Source of the DNA: Tannerellaceae bacterium | GTDB taxonomy: Bacteria; Bacteroidota; Bacteroidia; Bacteroidales; Tannerellaceae | Direction: 5' to 3' | Length of the DNA stretch: 8,437 nt | Assembly (NCBI GenBank): GCA_020860805.1 | Contig: JAJBTP010000095.1 | Coordinates: 1-8,437 of the forward strand | Part shown: positions 1-8,105 of the stretch, one piece after another | Position numbering within the stretch: the stretch's first letter is position 1 | Layout of the letters: every line of letters begins with the position of its first letter | Program-made: the position numbers and the translations under genes | The notes under the pieces: model-generated | The model's input: only the letters and a program-made list of their open reading frames with translations | Databases searched by the model: none | Told to the model about the DNA's origin: nothing

Positions 1-285
1 ATCATATTGTTCTTTGTAGCGGATTTTTAATCTCTCTATCTGTTCCTGATTCAGTCGGTCTTTAAAAAGGAAATCAACACTTTCAATCCTGGATTCCAGG
101 TCTTTTCTATTGACTTCTTTCATATCTACACCCTGTGAAGCCATAAATGCTTCCAGTTGTTCTATATCCATATTATGTATGTTACGGAATGGATTGATAT
201 ATTGGTAACTTTTATAACAAAAGAAAAGTACAACTAAAAGGATAATACCTCCTATAAAATATGTTTTTAGTGAGAACATGGGCAT
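1..285 (-). CDS. Unrecognised single-pass membrane protein, partial (fourth gene of uptake operon)
   Basis: An open frame starts at ATG 285 (a second in-frame ATG lies at 279) and runs 95 codons to the window edge without a stop, so the C-terminus is missing. Residues about 6-24 form one hydrophobic segment (FIGGIILLVVLFFCY), read as an N-terminal membrane anchor. The rest is charged and probably helical, rich in Glu, Lys, Asp and Arg, ending around LNQEQIERLKIRYKEQYD. There is no lipobox Cys and I see no known catalytic motif. It begins 28 bp after the stop of the PepSY gene on the same strand with no terminator between, so it is probably co-transcribed with the siderophore uptake genes. Its role is unknown; an accessory or partner of the PepSY protein is possible but only inferred from position. 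Confidence 0.7.
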   Translation of the reverse strand, partial: MPMFSLKTYFIGGIILLVVLFFCYKSYQYINPFRNIHNMDIEQLEAFMASQGVDMKEVNRKDLESRIESVDFLFKDRLNQEQIERLKIRYKEQYD

Positions 286-313
286 CAGTTAACTTTGTTA
301 AACGGTCAATTAT

Positions 314-1468
314 TTATGTAGCAAAGATAGACTTATCTTTATACTTGCCATCTTTTTTGTACCAGATATATACACCGGTAACAGGAAGGGAGGCACCTGT
401 CAGACTAACAAAAAACATGATTATTTTCCCAAATAAACCCAATATACGTCCGTCATGGATTTCCAGGTTCATACGGCGGAGTTTATCGGCTTTGCTTGCT
501 TCTTTGTATTTTCCGGCATAAGGTCCACTACCTTCTAAGGATGCTAAAGTATACCGGTCAAAAAAGAGATTATCTGTTTGATAGTAAGAACCTCTTTTAT
601 GTACTACACTTACACGTATAACGCCTTCTTCAGATTGAGGTAAAGCAAAGTAAAAAGTCGTAGCAGTAGGCTCTTCTGCTTTTAATTGATGATAAAGAGT
701 ATTTAACGTATTTTTTTGCATACTCTCTTCCTGGGGTATCTGAGAGTTGGGAAGTGTATAAGGTTTTAACTCTTCTCCTCCGGATGTAAGTGAATAAATA
801 ACTTTACTGAATCCCGGAAAACTCCATATTAATCCGGTTAAACAGAGAACGAGCAGGATTAGGGAAACATGTTTTCCTAAAACTGTATGTAAATCAAATA
901 GGAAACGGGCAAAGGAGCCACTTCGCTTAATCAAATAGGAACGTTTGATAGTCTTTTTATTCCACCGGCGGGGGAACCAGAGGATATAACCTGTAATTAA
1001 AGTCAATGTAAACAGAACAACACTGTATCCGATTATGGGTTTACCAATTTCACGGGGAAGCCATAAAGTACGGTGACCGGTAAGTATAAAACGAAAGAAG
1101 TCAAATTCCTCAAAAGAGGTATGGGTTGTTTTTATTACTTCTCCATCATACGGATTAATGTATGCACTAAACATGCCTTTTTCCCTATCAAAATAGTCTA
1201 CCAGAATGGCATCATTCTTCTCTCCGTAAGTAATAGCCCAGGGTGCTAAATCTGTGACTTTATTATTTGCGATATCAAGTACTTTTTCCGGTAAAATAAA
1301 CGGTTTATCCTGAGGAGTAACAAATTTCCGGGGACGTGAAAGATCGGTTATTTCATCTTTGAATACATATAAACATCCCGTGATACAAACAACGAAAATG
1401 ACAGCTCCACAGAGTAAAGCTGTTAATAGATGGATGCGGATAAATGTTTTACGTATTGTATGATTCAT
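314..1468 (-). CDS. xusC: PepSY-associated transmembrane protein, XusC-like (iron-siderophore utilisation, inner membrane)
   Basis: The 384-residue protein is typical of the PepSY_TM (PiuB/FoxB-like) family of iron-regulated membrane proteins. Hydrophobic segments lie at about 14-36, 143-165, 197-219 and 343-369, with two large periplasmic loops (about 37-140 and 220-340) between them. Conserved-looking histidines sit next to the helices: His13, His132 (GHRTLWLP), His194 and His200 (DLHTVLGKH), and His338 (EIHDGRILG), the kind of residues used for haem or iron binding in relatives. In Bacteroides thetaiotaomicron the gene in this position, xusC, works with the TonB receptor XusA and lipoprotein XusB in xenosiderophore use; PepSY relatives such as FoxB and FpvG are linked to periplasmic siderophore iron reduction or release. 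It starts at ATG 1468, only 10 bp after the preceding gene, and ends with TAA. The frame is intact. The family call is firm; the exact role is inferred from neighbours. Confidence 0.85.
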   Translation of the reverse strand: MNHTIRKTFIRIHLLTALLCGAVIFVVCITGCLYVFKDEITDLSRPRKFVTPQDKPFILPEKVLDIANNKVTDLAPWAITYGEKNDAILVDYFDREKGMFSAYINPYDGEVIKTTHTSFEEFDFFRFILTGHRTLWLPREIGKPIIGYSVVLFTLTLITGYILWFPRRWNKKTIKRSYLIKRSGSFARFLFDLHTVLGKHVSLILLVLCLTGLIWSFPGFSKVIYSLTSGGEELKPYTLPNSQIPQEESMQKNTLNTLYHQLKAEEPTATTFYFALPQSEEGVIRVSVVHKRGSYYQTDNLFFDRYTLASLEGSGPYAGKYKEASKADKLRRMNLEIHDGRILGLFGKIIMFFVSLTGASLPVTGVYIWYKKDGKYKDKSIFAT

Positions 1469-1478
1469 CCTTTCCCGA

Positions 1479-2699
1479 TTAATTCAGTTTGAAAAATCCT
1501 CCTACAAAAGAGGTTGAAATTTTAGCGCCCCTTTCAGCTGTTGCAGCTTGTGGGTCAACCCGGTAAATATATGTTCCGTCTTCACTTTTTACCGGAATGT
1601 AAACATAATCACCATCCGCTAATACAGCAAACCGGCGACCCCCGTTTCCATAATGTACCGGAATTCTGGAAACATCTTTAACCGTTTTGTTATTCAAATC
1701 GATTATGCAACATTTAAGATCTTTATCCGACCACCGGTCGTCGGTTGTTTGTGGGTTTAATGTACTGACTTCTGCAAAAACCAATCCGTTACCCAAATAT
1801 TTAATATGCGCCGGTTTTAAACCACCGGATGTAGTTTCAAAATCAAAATAATAGTCATCAAATTCCGTTGTACCTTTGGGTATACGCAGAAAGGCTGCAT
1901 TTTTTGTGCTTTTTGAATATCCGTTGGCTATCGAAGAATTTGACATGATATACATATCTCCGGATTCTACTTTAAATATACCATTGTGTGCATACCAGGA
2001 ACCCGCTGGTCCAGTACGGGTATCCTTCATAAGGGTTTCCATTGTCATCTCCGGATAATTGTATACAGCTACATAAGTTGTATCAGTTAATGGAGTGTCA
2101 AAATTTTCAGGATTCATATGGAAATAGGTCATATAAATCTTATCCTCACTCATACATAATCCTGTAATATTGGACCATTCTAATTCAGCGATAGGAAGAA
2201 TAGAAGTGGTTTGTTTAGAGGTTATTCGTACATCATCAATATCTACACTATAAAACGTTATCCTATCACCACTCTGCCGGTTATCCGGAATTTCTACTCC
2301 CAACATAGTGGTAGAGTTTATTTGAGTGAAAGCACGCAGGGAATTATCAAAGACGAAATCCCCACTTTCTTCCAGGAATCCATCTTTAGAGCGTGTAATA
2401 CCTTTTGCATCTGTTACCCCCAGGCCTCCTACGCAAAAGATGGTTTGATTTCCCTGTTCATAGTCATGAAAGCCGTTCTGTTCAATCCCTTTTCCGACCG
2501 CATTAATTGTGCCTGACATCAAATCATCAGTCATAACCACATAATAGGTTGTATTTCCTTTGGAAGTAATTCCCAGGTTTATTACGTAGGGTGAGAAGAC
2601 AGTTTCCGGTGTTACCAGTGAATCTTTTTCACACGCTGTCAGGCTTATTAAGAGGCAACCGGTAAGTATACCTGTATATATTTTATTCATTTGCATCAT
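1479..2699 (-). CDS. xusB: DUF4374 surface lipoprotein, XusB-like siderophore-binding protein
   Basis: The 406-residue protein opens with a lipoprotein signal peptide ending in the lipobox LTAC (residues 20-23), so Cys23 is the expected lipidation site. The charged EKD right after it resembles the surface-export signals of Bacteroidota lipoproteins. The body matches my recollection of the DUF4374 family, in stretches such as GGLGVTDAKGITRSKDGF (91-108), DTRTGPAGSWYAHNGIFK (226-243) and GNGGRRFAVLADGDYVY (351-367), with the C-terminal block STSFVGGFFKLN. Repeated short strand-turn units fit a beta-propeller. In Bacteroides thetaiotaomicron XusB is a surface lipoprotein that captures ferric enterobactin and works with XusA. 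Spacing is 25 bp from the receptor and 10 bp to the PepSY gene. The ATG at 2699 gives the longest product; the ATG at 2690 also keeps the signal peptide and may be the true start. The stop is TAA and the frame is intact. The ligand itself cannot be read from sequence. Confidence 0.85.
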   Translation of the reverse strand: MMQMNKIYTGILTGCLLISLTACEKDSLVTPETVFSPYVINLGITSKGNTTYYVVMTDDLMSGTINAVGKGIEQNGFHDYEQGNQTIFCVGGLGVTDAKGITRSKDGFLEESGDFVFDNSLRAFTQINSTTMLGVEIPDNRQSGDRITFYSVDIDDVRITSKQTTSILPIAELEWSNITGLCMSEDKIYMTYFHMNPENFDTPLTDTTYVAVYNYPEMTMETLMKDTRTGPAGSWYAHNGIFKVESGDMYIMSNSSIANGYSKSTKNAAFLRIPKGTTEFDDYYFDFETTSGGLKPAHIKYLGNGLVFAEVSTLNPQTTDDRWSDKDLKCCIIDLNNKTVKDVSRIPVHYGNGGRRFAVLADGDYVYIPVKSEDGTYIYRVDPQAATAERGAKISTSFVGGFFKLN

Positions 2700-2724
2700 A
2701 TCTTTTATCAGGTTATTGGTTTAA

Positions 2725-5136
2725 TTAGTAGTTAAAAAAGTAACGGAATTTTACGGTGAAACTTCTTCCCGGTTTTTGCAACCGGTAATTATCATATAAT
2801 TTTTCATTGGTAACATTATTACATTCCAACGCAACACTGTATTTTCCGCTATCCATCGTATATCCCAACGCTATATCATGGGAAGTCTGGCGGGGAATCA
2901 CTTTTTTGGTGGCAGCAGCTCCCAGTCCCGGGAACGATAGATAATACTCTTTTACATAATTGAGCCCATAACCCAGTGTTAGTTCCGTATTTTTCATTCC
3001 TACATCCGGTAAACGGAAACCCAGGTCTCCATGTCCGAACAGATAAGGAATATTAGGGAGCCGTTCTTTGTAAGTGATATTTTCTGTAATACCTTCTCCA
3101 ACGAAGCTATCTGTATTTTCTTCGAATTCCTGATTATCAATGATATGTTGATAGGTCATATTTACTCCTGCATGTATTCTGTTATTCCATTGATATTTAA
3201 AACCTCCTTCAATACCCCTTGTCAGCACTGTACCCAGGTTTTCATAGCCGGTAGTGGGATTGGAGGTAAGACTTACTCCTTTCAGTACAAAATCTTTCGT
3301 GTTCCGGTAAATGAAATTGGTTTCTACAAATACCAGATGTTTTTTCATTCGTTGTTCGAATGTAAGTCCCAGGTTGATATTATCACTACTTTCCGGTTTC
3401 AGATCAGGATTGCGTTGCTGGATTAATCCGTCTCCAAACATTTCATTACTTTCCGGTAACCGGTAGGCTTTTTCCCAGGATCCTTTAGCCTGTAATTTGG
3501 GTAAAATAAAATAGGTCACCGCGGCTCCGTAACCGAGTTCGGTTTTACTCTCTTCTACTTTTTCCAGACGTGTGCTTTGAGTATATTCGTCTTCTCTTTT
3601 ATAACTTGAACTATTCAGGTTATACAGTTCCCCAAATACATTGGCGTTCCAACGGGTATAACTAATTTGCCATCCAAGTCCCGTAATATTTTTAGTCAGG
3701 TTCTGAGGAATTTTGTTGGATTCATTCTGCGGATCTGCTTTATCATGGATTTTCCGGTTGATAGAAGATAATACATGATTTAACGTAATGGATTGATGAC
3801 AGTTAATCATATAGCTGATGTTCGCATTGGTCATCCATTCCCGGTTTCTGATTTTAGAATCCGTATAACTATTTTCTCCTTTCTGATTATTTTTAACAGC
3901 TTCGCCTAACCAGTTATGCCGTAACATGGAAGTGTCTACATTAAAAGAATTGACATGGCTATAAGCAACGTAGGCAGATGCAGCCAGACCTTCCACAAAT
4001 AAATCTTCTTTTTTCCATCGTACGGATGGTATGACGGATTGACTTTTAGCAGTAACCCCACCATAAACAGCATCCATCGTAGCGCCGGTTTGTACATCTT
4101 TATCATTTTGTGAAAGAATAATACCAGCCAGTAAATAATCAGCATAGGACTGATTGGTCAAACCTGTTTCTACTTTAGCTCCTGCAGACTGATAATTATC
4201 GTGAAAACGTTTCACTCATCGCTCATCTGTCTTCTTATTGGTTTCCAGATTTACGATAGGAACATATACTTTGTAATCATTATCCGAATAATTATAAAAA
4301 GCATTGGCCCGTACTGTAAACCCGGTAGCCGGATTGGTATATGCTTCATTCAGAGAGACACGGTGTGTATTAAAAGATCCTACCGAGTAAGATGCATCCA
4401 GGAAATTGGCATCTTTTCGGCTGATAATATTAACAGCACCTCCTAATGCATCACCTCCTAAACCAACCGGTAAAACACCTTTATAGACTTCAATCCGTTC
4501 AGCCATATTAACAGATATATTACTTAGGTTGAAAGAGGAACCGAAATTATCCATAGGAATACCATCCAGAAAAAATTTAACCTGGTTACCGGAAAATCCG
4601 TTAAGGCTGAAATTATAATTAGAACCAACCCCTCCATCTTCCCGGATGCGAACGCTGGATACTTTATTCATTATTTTATTAAGAGGGGCAGTCGTATTGT
4701 AGGTTTTCTTTACATCCAGTACACTAATGGCATAGGCCTGCTCCTGTTGCCGGCGGGCTTCTGTTTTACCTTCTACTACGATTTCGTTTAACTCAACGGC
4801 TGCATCTGTAATAATATCTGGTACCCGGGTCTCCTTGCCGGCAACTACCTGAATTTTCTGTCTGACTGTTTTCACACCAATACCGGATACAACTAAAGTT
4901 TGGTTCCCTGCAGGAACATTTTTCAGTGTGTAATTACCGTCGATATCCGTATATTCACCGATAGTGGTACCTTCTACATAAATAGCAACAGGATAAACAG
5001 CTTCATTATGGGTGTCGATAACTTTTCCAGAGAGGGAGCCTGTAGATTGTTGATGGGTAAATGCTTGTAAACTAATGGGTCTTAAAGTAAGAATTAGCAG
5101 GCAGACTATTACTGCCCTCATGGATTCAATGTTCAT
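2725..5136 (-). pseudogene. xusA: TonB-dependent siderophore receptor, XusA-like, interrupted by one in-frame TGA
   Basis: Read through the TGA at 4216-4218, this is an 803-residue outer-membrane TonB-dependent receptor of normal length. Residues 1-25 are a signal peptide (hydrophobic core VIVCLLILTL). A carboxypeptidase-regulatory-like N-terminal domain covers about 34-112. A TonB-box-like stretch lies near 116-123 (LNEIVVEG) and the plug at about 130-240, with the plug motif RIEVYKGVLPVGLGGDALGG. A 22-strand barrel follows, ending in aromatic residues (FRYFFNY). Codon 307 is TGA, between DER and VKRFHDNY; the downstream part continues in the same frame for 496 codons to TAA. The upstream piece alone has the plug and little barrel; the downstream piece lacks a signal peptide. 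Function should therefore be lost unless the stop is an error or is read through. The start at ATG 5136 is chosen because the frame can extend upstream only to a TTG, and because it lies about 25 bp from the -7 element; ATG 5121 is an alternative. It is the first gene of the xusABC-like operon. Confidence 0.85.
4216..4218 (-). other. Premature TGA stop inside xusA (probable TGG to TGA)
   Basis: The minus-strand codons read GAT GAG CGA TGA GTG AAA CGT TTT CAC. The frame is open on both sides with no shift, so one base substitution explains it. In relatives of this receptor a Trp is expected just before VKRFHD (from memory of the family), and TGG to TGA is a single transition, C to T on the plus strand (CCC to CTC). 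The intact genes xusB and xusC, and xusA itself, end in TAA, and Trp is coded by TGG elsewhere, so a changed genetic code is not indicated. Confidence 0.8.
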
Positions 5137-5160
5137 TCTGTATGAATATTTATAACGGCG

Positions 5161-5191
5161 CAAAGGTATAGTGTGTAAAGCGGAAAGGAAA
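5161..5191 (-). promoter_or_regulatory. Bacteroidota-type promoter of the xusABC-like operon
   Basis: On the minus strand the -7 element TACCTTTG (5161-5168) matches the Bacteroidota TAnnTTTG consensus exactly. It is preceded, after a 19-nt spacer, by TTTC (5188-5191), one base off the -33 TTTG. Transcription should begin near 5155, leaving a leader of about 20 nt before ATG 5136. The -33 element lies at the edge of the inverted repeat 5189-5210, so a protein bound there would block RNA polymerase. Confidence 0.7.
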
Positions 5192-5210
5192 TACCTATTT
5201 GTAGGTATTT
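5189..5210. promoter_or_regulatory. Perfect 9-bp inverted repeat, candidate operator 1
   Basis: The arm AAATACCTA (5189-5197) is followed by a 4-nt centre TTTG and the exact reverse complement TAGGTATTT (5202-5210). It overlaps the predicted -33 element of the uptake operon. There is no T tract after it in either direction that would make it a terminator, so an operator is the better reading. A metal-responsive repressor of the Fur or DtxR type is plausible from context, but the regulator is not identified. Confidence 0.65.
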
Positions 5211-5221
5211 TCAGCAGAATA

Positions 5222-5240
5222 ATAGGTAAATACTACCTAT
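5222..5240. promoter_or_regulatory. Second inverted repeat with the same core, candidate operator 2
   Basis: ATAGGTA (5222-5228), a 5-nt centre and TACCTAT (5234-5240) form a perfect 7-bp inverted repeat. Its TAGGTA/TACCTA half-sites are the same as those of the repeat at 5189-5210 but in the opposite order. The four half-sites start at 5192, 5202, 5223 and 5234, with steps of 10, 21 and 11 bp. They therefore lie on nearly the same face of the helix, as expected for cooperative binding. Confidence 0.55.
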
Positions 5241-5248
5241 AAAGATAG

Positions 5249-5282
5249 AAAAAGGGAGAATATCCATCCCGGATACTCTCCC
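5249..5282 (-). terminator. Rho-independent terminator of ppdK
   Basis: On the minus strand GGGAGAGTATCC (5282-5271), the loop GGGAT and GGATATTCTCCC (5265-5254) form a 12-bp stem with a single G-U pair, followed by TTTTT (5253-5249). It starts about 26 nt after the restored ppdK stop and ends 8 bp before the second operator repeat, separating ppdK from the uptake operon. Confidence 0.85.
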
Positions 5283-5422
5283 CATATATTAAAAATAAAA
5301 GTGTGTGTTAGTCTTCAATAGCTGCCTGTGCTGCTGCTATCCGTGCAATAGGTACACGGAACGGAGAACAGGAAACATAATTCAATCCTACACGGTGGCA
5401 GAACTTAACAGACGAGGGTTCA

Positions 5423-5426
5423 CCCC
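5423..5426 (-). other. Frameshift 3 in ppdK: C4 run (G4 on coding strand), one base short
   Basis: The coding strand reads CAT GGG GTG AAC CCT and soon meets a stop. With one more G it reads CAT GGG GGT GAA CCC TCG TCT GTT AAG TTC TGC CAC, giving the family C-terminus HGGEPSSVKFCHRVGLNY and so on for 38 residues to TAA. A G5 run counted as G4 explains it. Confidence 0.85.
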
Positions 5427-6721
5427 ATGCTCACCACAGATACCGCATTTCAAATCTGGACGTACTGCACGGCCTTTTTCAGTAGCCATACGAACCAATT
5501 GTCCTACACCATTCTGGTCTAATACCTGGAATGGGTCGAATTTCAAAATCTTCTTATCCAGATAAACCGGTAAGAATGAAGCGATATCATCCCGTGAATA
5601 TCCGAAGGTCATCTGTGTCAGGTCATTGGTCCCGAATGAGAAGAATTCCGCAGAAGAAGCAATACGATCAGCTGTTAAAGCAGCACGTGGGATTTCAATC
5701 ATCGTACCCACTTTATATTCAATGGAATCTCCTGTTTCTTCGAACAGTTGTTTGGCTGTATTACGGATAATCTTTTCCTGTTCCAGAAATTCGTACAGAA
5801 TACCTGTAAGCGGAACCATAATTTCCGGGATAGCAGTAATACCTTCTTTTTTCAGTTCCAAAGCTGCACTAAGAATAGCACGGGTCTGCATTTCTGTGAT
5901 TTCGGGATACGTATTACCTAAACGGCAACCACGATGCCCTAACATCGGATTTTGTTCCCACAGTGTTTCTACCCGTTGTTTGATAATTGATACCGGAACA
6001 CCCATGGCTTCAGCCATCTCCTGTTGACCTTTTGCATCGTGGGGAACAAATTCATGTAAAAGAGGGTCCAGTAAACGAACGGTTACCGGACAATCATGCA
6101 TCGCAGCAAAGATTCCTTTAAAGTCATCTTTCTGGTAAGGTAGGATTTTTTCCAGCGCTTTTTTGCGTCCTTCAGCATTTTCAGCGAGAATCATTTCACG
6201 CATAGCTTTGATTTTCTCTCCTTCGAAGAACATATGTTCCGTACGGCAAAGACCAATACCCGAAGCTCCGAATTTACGGGCAACAATTGCATCGTGAGGA
6301 GTATCTGCATTGGTACGTACCTGCAGACGGGCATATTTTTCAGCCAGCTCCATCAGTTCTGCAAAATCATCTGATAATTCAGCAGCCTGTGTCTCCACTT
6401 TACCTTCGTATATTTCTCCGGTTGTACCATTCAACGAGATAAAGTCACCTTCTCTTAGCAGAAGACCATTTATTTCAACAGTACGTTGTTTATAGTCGAT
6501 ATTTAATGCTCCTGCACCTGATACGCAACATTTGCCCATACCTCGGGCAACCACAGCAGCATGTGAAGTCATACCTCCACGAGCAGTCAGGATACCTTCG
6601 GCAACTGCCATACCGGCAAGGTCTTCCGGTGATGTTTCAATACGAACCATAATTACTTTTTTACCGTCTGCAGCCCATTCCGAAGCATCATCCGCAAAAA
6701 ATACAATCTGACCGGTAGCTG

Positions 6722-6725
6722 CCCC
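6722..6725 (-). other. Frameshift 2 in ppdK: C4 run (G4 on coding strand), one base short
   Basis: The coding strand reads CCG GGG CAG CTA. Adding one G gives CCG GGG GCA GCT ACC GGT CAG ATT GTA, that is PGAATGQIVFFADDASEW. This joins in frame to KKVIMVRIETSPEDLAGM of the next piece. Confidence 0.85.
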
Positions 6726-6837
6726 GGAGAAGCAGGTAAACCCTTTGTAAGGACTTTAGCTCTTTTCAAAGCGGTTTTGTCAAATACCGGGTGCAGTAAT
6801 TCGTCCAGTTTATTCGGCTCAATCCGGTTTAATGCAG

Positions 6838-6844
6838 TTTTTTT
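6838..6844 (-). other. Frameshift 1 in ppdK: T7 run (A7 on coding strand), one base too many
   Basis: The coding strand reads GAC GAA AAA AAC TGC ATT and meets a stop at once. With six A instead of seven it reads GAC GAA AAA ACT GCA TTA AAC CGG ATT GAG, that is DEKTALNRIEP, which joins the next piece. Confidence 0.85.
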
Positions 6845-8105
6845 CGTCAATCATACCCTGGTGTAACAAATCCATGGCTATTTTCACCATGGCAGCTCCG
6901 GTACGTTTACCGTTACGTGTTTGTAAGAACCAGAGTTTTCCTTCCTGTACGGTAAACTCCATATCCTGCATATCCCGGTAATGATTTTCAAGTTTAGTCT
7001 GGATTTCATCCAGTTCTTTATAGATTTCAGGCATCGCTTCTTCCATAGAAGGATAGTTGGCCGCCCGTTCTTCTTCCGGAATACCGGCCCGTTCTGCCCA
7101 TACCTGTGAGCCGGCTTTTGCAATTTGTTGGGGTGTACGGATTCCGGCAACAACATCTTCACCCTGTGCATTAATTAAATACTCACCGTTAAACTGGTCG
7201 TCTCCGTTACCGGCATCCCGCGAGAAACAAACACCTGTAGCAGAAGTCTGTCCCATGTTTCCGAAGACCATTGCCTGAACATTTACGGCAGTACCCCATT
7301 CAGCAGGAATCCCTTCCATTTTGCGGTATAAGATGGCACGGTCATTCATCCATGAATCAAATACAGCACAAATAGCTCCCCATAATTGCTCATATGCATT
7401 CGTCGGGAAATCCTGTCCGGTCTGTTCTTTAACGGCTGCTTTAAATTTGCGAACCAGTGTTTTTAAATCTTCGACGGTCAGGTCATTATCCAAAAGAACC
7501 CCTTTTTCTTCTTTTACCTCTTCGATAATTGCTTCAAAAGGATCAATATCTTCTTTGTTAGTAGGTTTCATACCCAATACAACGTCTCCATACATCTGTA
7601 CGAAACGGCGGTATGAGTCCCAGGCAAAACGTTCATTACCGGTTTTACGGCTCATGCCTTCTACTACTTCATCGTTTAGTCCCAGGTTAAGGATTGTATC
7701 CATCATACCAGGCATAGAGGCACGGGCACCGGAACGAACAGAAACCAACAGTGGGTTTTCTATATCGCCAAATTTGGCATTCATCAATTGTTCGATATTT
7801 GCAATGGCGTTTTCTACATCAGCTTTTAGCAATTCAACAACTTTTTCTCTACCTAATTCGTAATATTCGGAACATACCTCCGTAGTAATTGTAAATCCCG
7901 GAGGAACGGGTACTCCAATCAGATTCATTTCAGCAAGGTTCGCACCTTTTCCTCCCAGCAGGTTTTTCATATCTGCTTTACCTTCGGCTTTTCCATTTCC
8001 AAACGTGTAAACTCTTTTCCTTTCCATAAAATTCATCTACTTGTTATGTTTTTAGTTATAGAATGTGTGTTTTTAAGTAACAATCGAATTGCAAACCCGA
8101 CATTG

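Larger units (their letters stand above)
5308..8036 (-). pseudogene. ppdK: Pyruvate phosphate dikinase, broken by three 1-nt homopolymer frameshifts as sequenced
   Basis: The enzyme interconverts pyruvate, ATP and phosphate with PEP, AMP and pyrophosphate in the cytoplasm. The gene reads as three collinear open pieces (8036-6819, 6850-6653, 6650-5388) plus a C-terminal tail in another frame (to TAA at 5308-5310). Undoing the shifts gives 909 residues, the usual size. The N-terminal ATP-binding part starts with GGKGANLAEM (28-37). The swivelling phosphohistidine domain carries GGMTSHAAVVARGMG, with catalytic His492 and the regulatory-type Thr490. The C-terminal PEP/pyruvate barrel has GFGYSRDD-like and SFGTNDLTQ sequences and the catalytic Cys867 in CGICGEHG. 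The restored tail reads HRVGLNYVSCSPFRVPIARI and ends AAIED. No in-frame stop or missing motif remains after correction, which favours sequencing error over decay. The start may be ATG 8036 or ATG 8027; family members usually begin like the latter (MERKRVYTFGNG). Confidence 0.9.

Noticed and set aside
2725..4215. A separate 496-codon receptor gene starting at GTG 4215
   Set aside because: It has no signal peptide, plug or promoter and continues the upstream receptor in the same frame directly after the TGA.
4216..4218. UGA recoded as Trp (alternative genetic code) or as selenocysteine
   Set aside because: Only one in-frame TGA is seen, Trp is otherwise coded by TGG, and the expected residue is Trp rather than Cys; no selenoprotein family is involved.
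5189..5210. Inverted repeat as a transcription terminator
   Set aside because: The stem is A/T-rich, has no T run after it, and lies on the -33 element; the real ppdK terminator is at 5249-5282.
7321..7863. A 180-codon open frame on the plus strand opposite ppdK
   Set aside because: It is antisense to strongly conserved ppdK codons, is rich in Ser/Thr as antisense shadows often are, and matches no family I recognise.
5388..8036. Three separate genes (split PPDK subunits)
   Set aside because: The pieces meet at homopolymer runs inside conserved motifs, one piece would start with TTG inside the upstream frame, and the catalytic domains join perfectly after single-base corrections.
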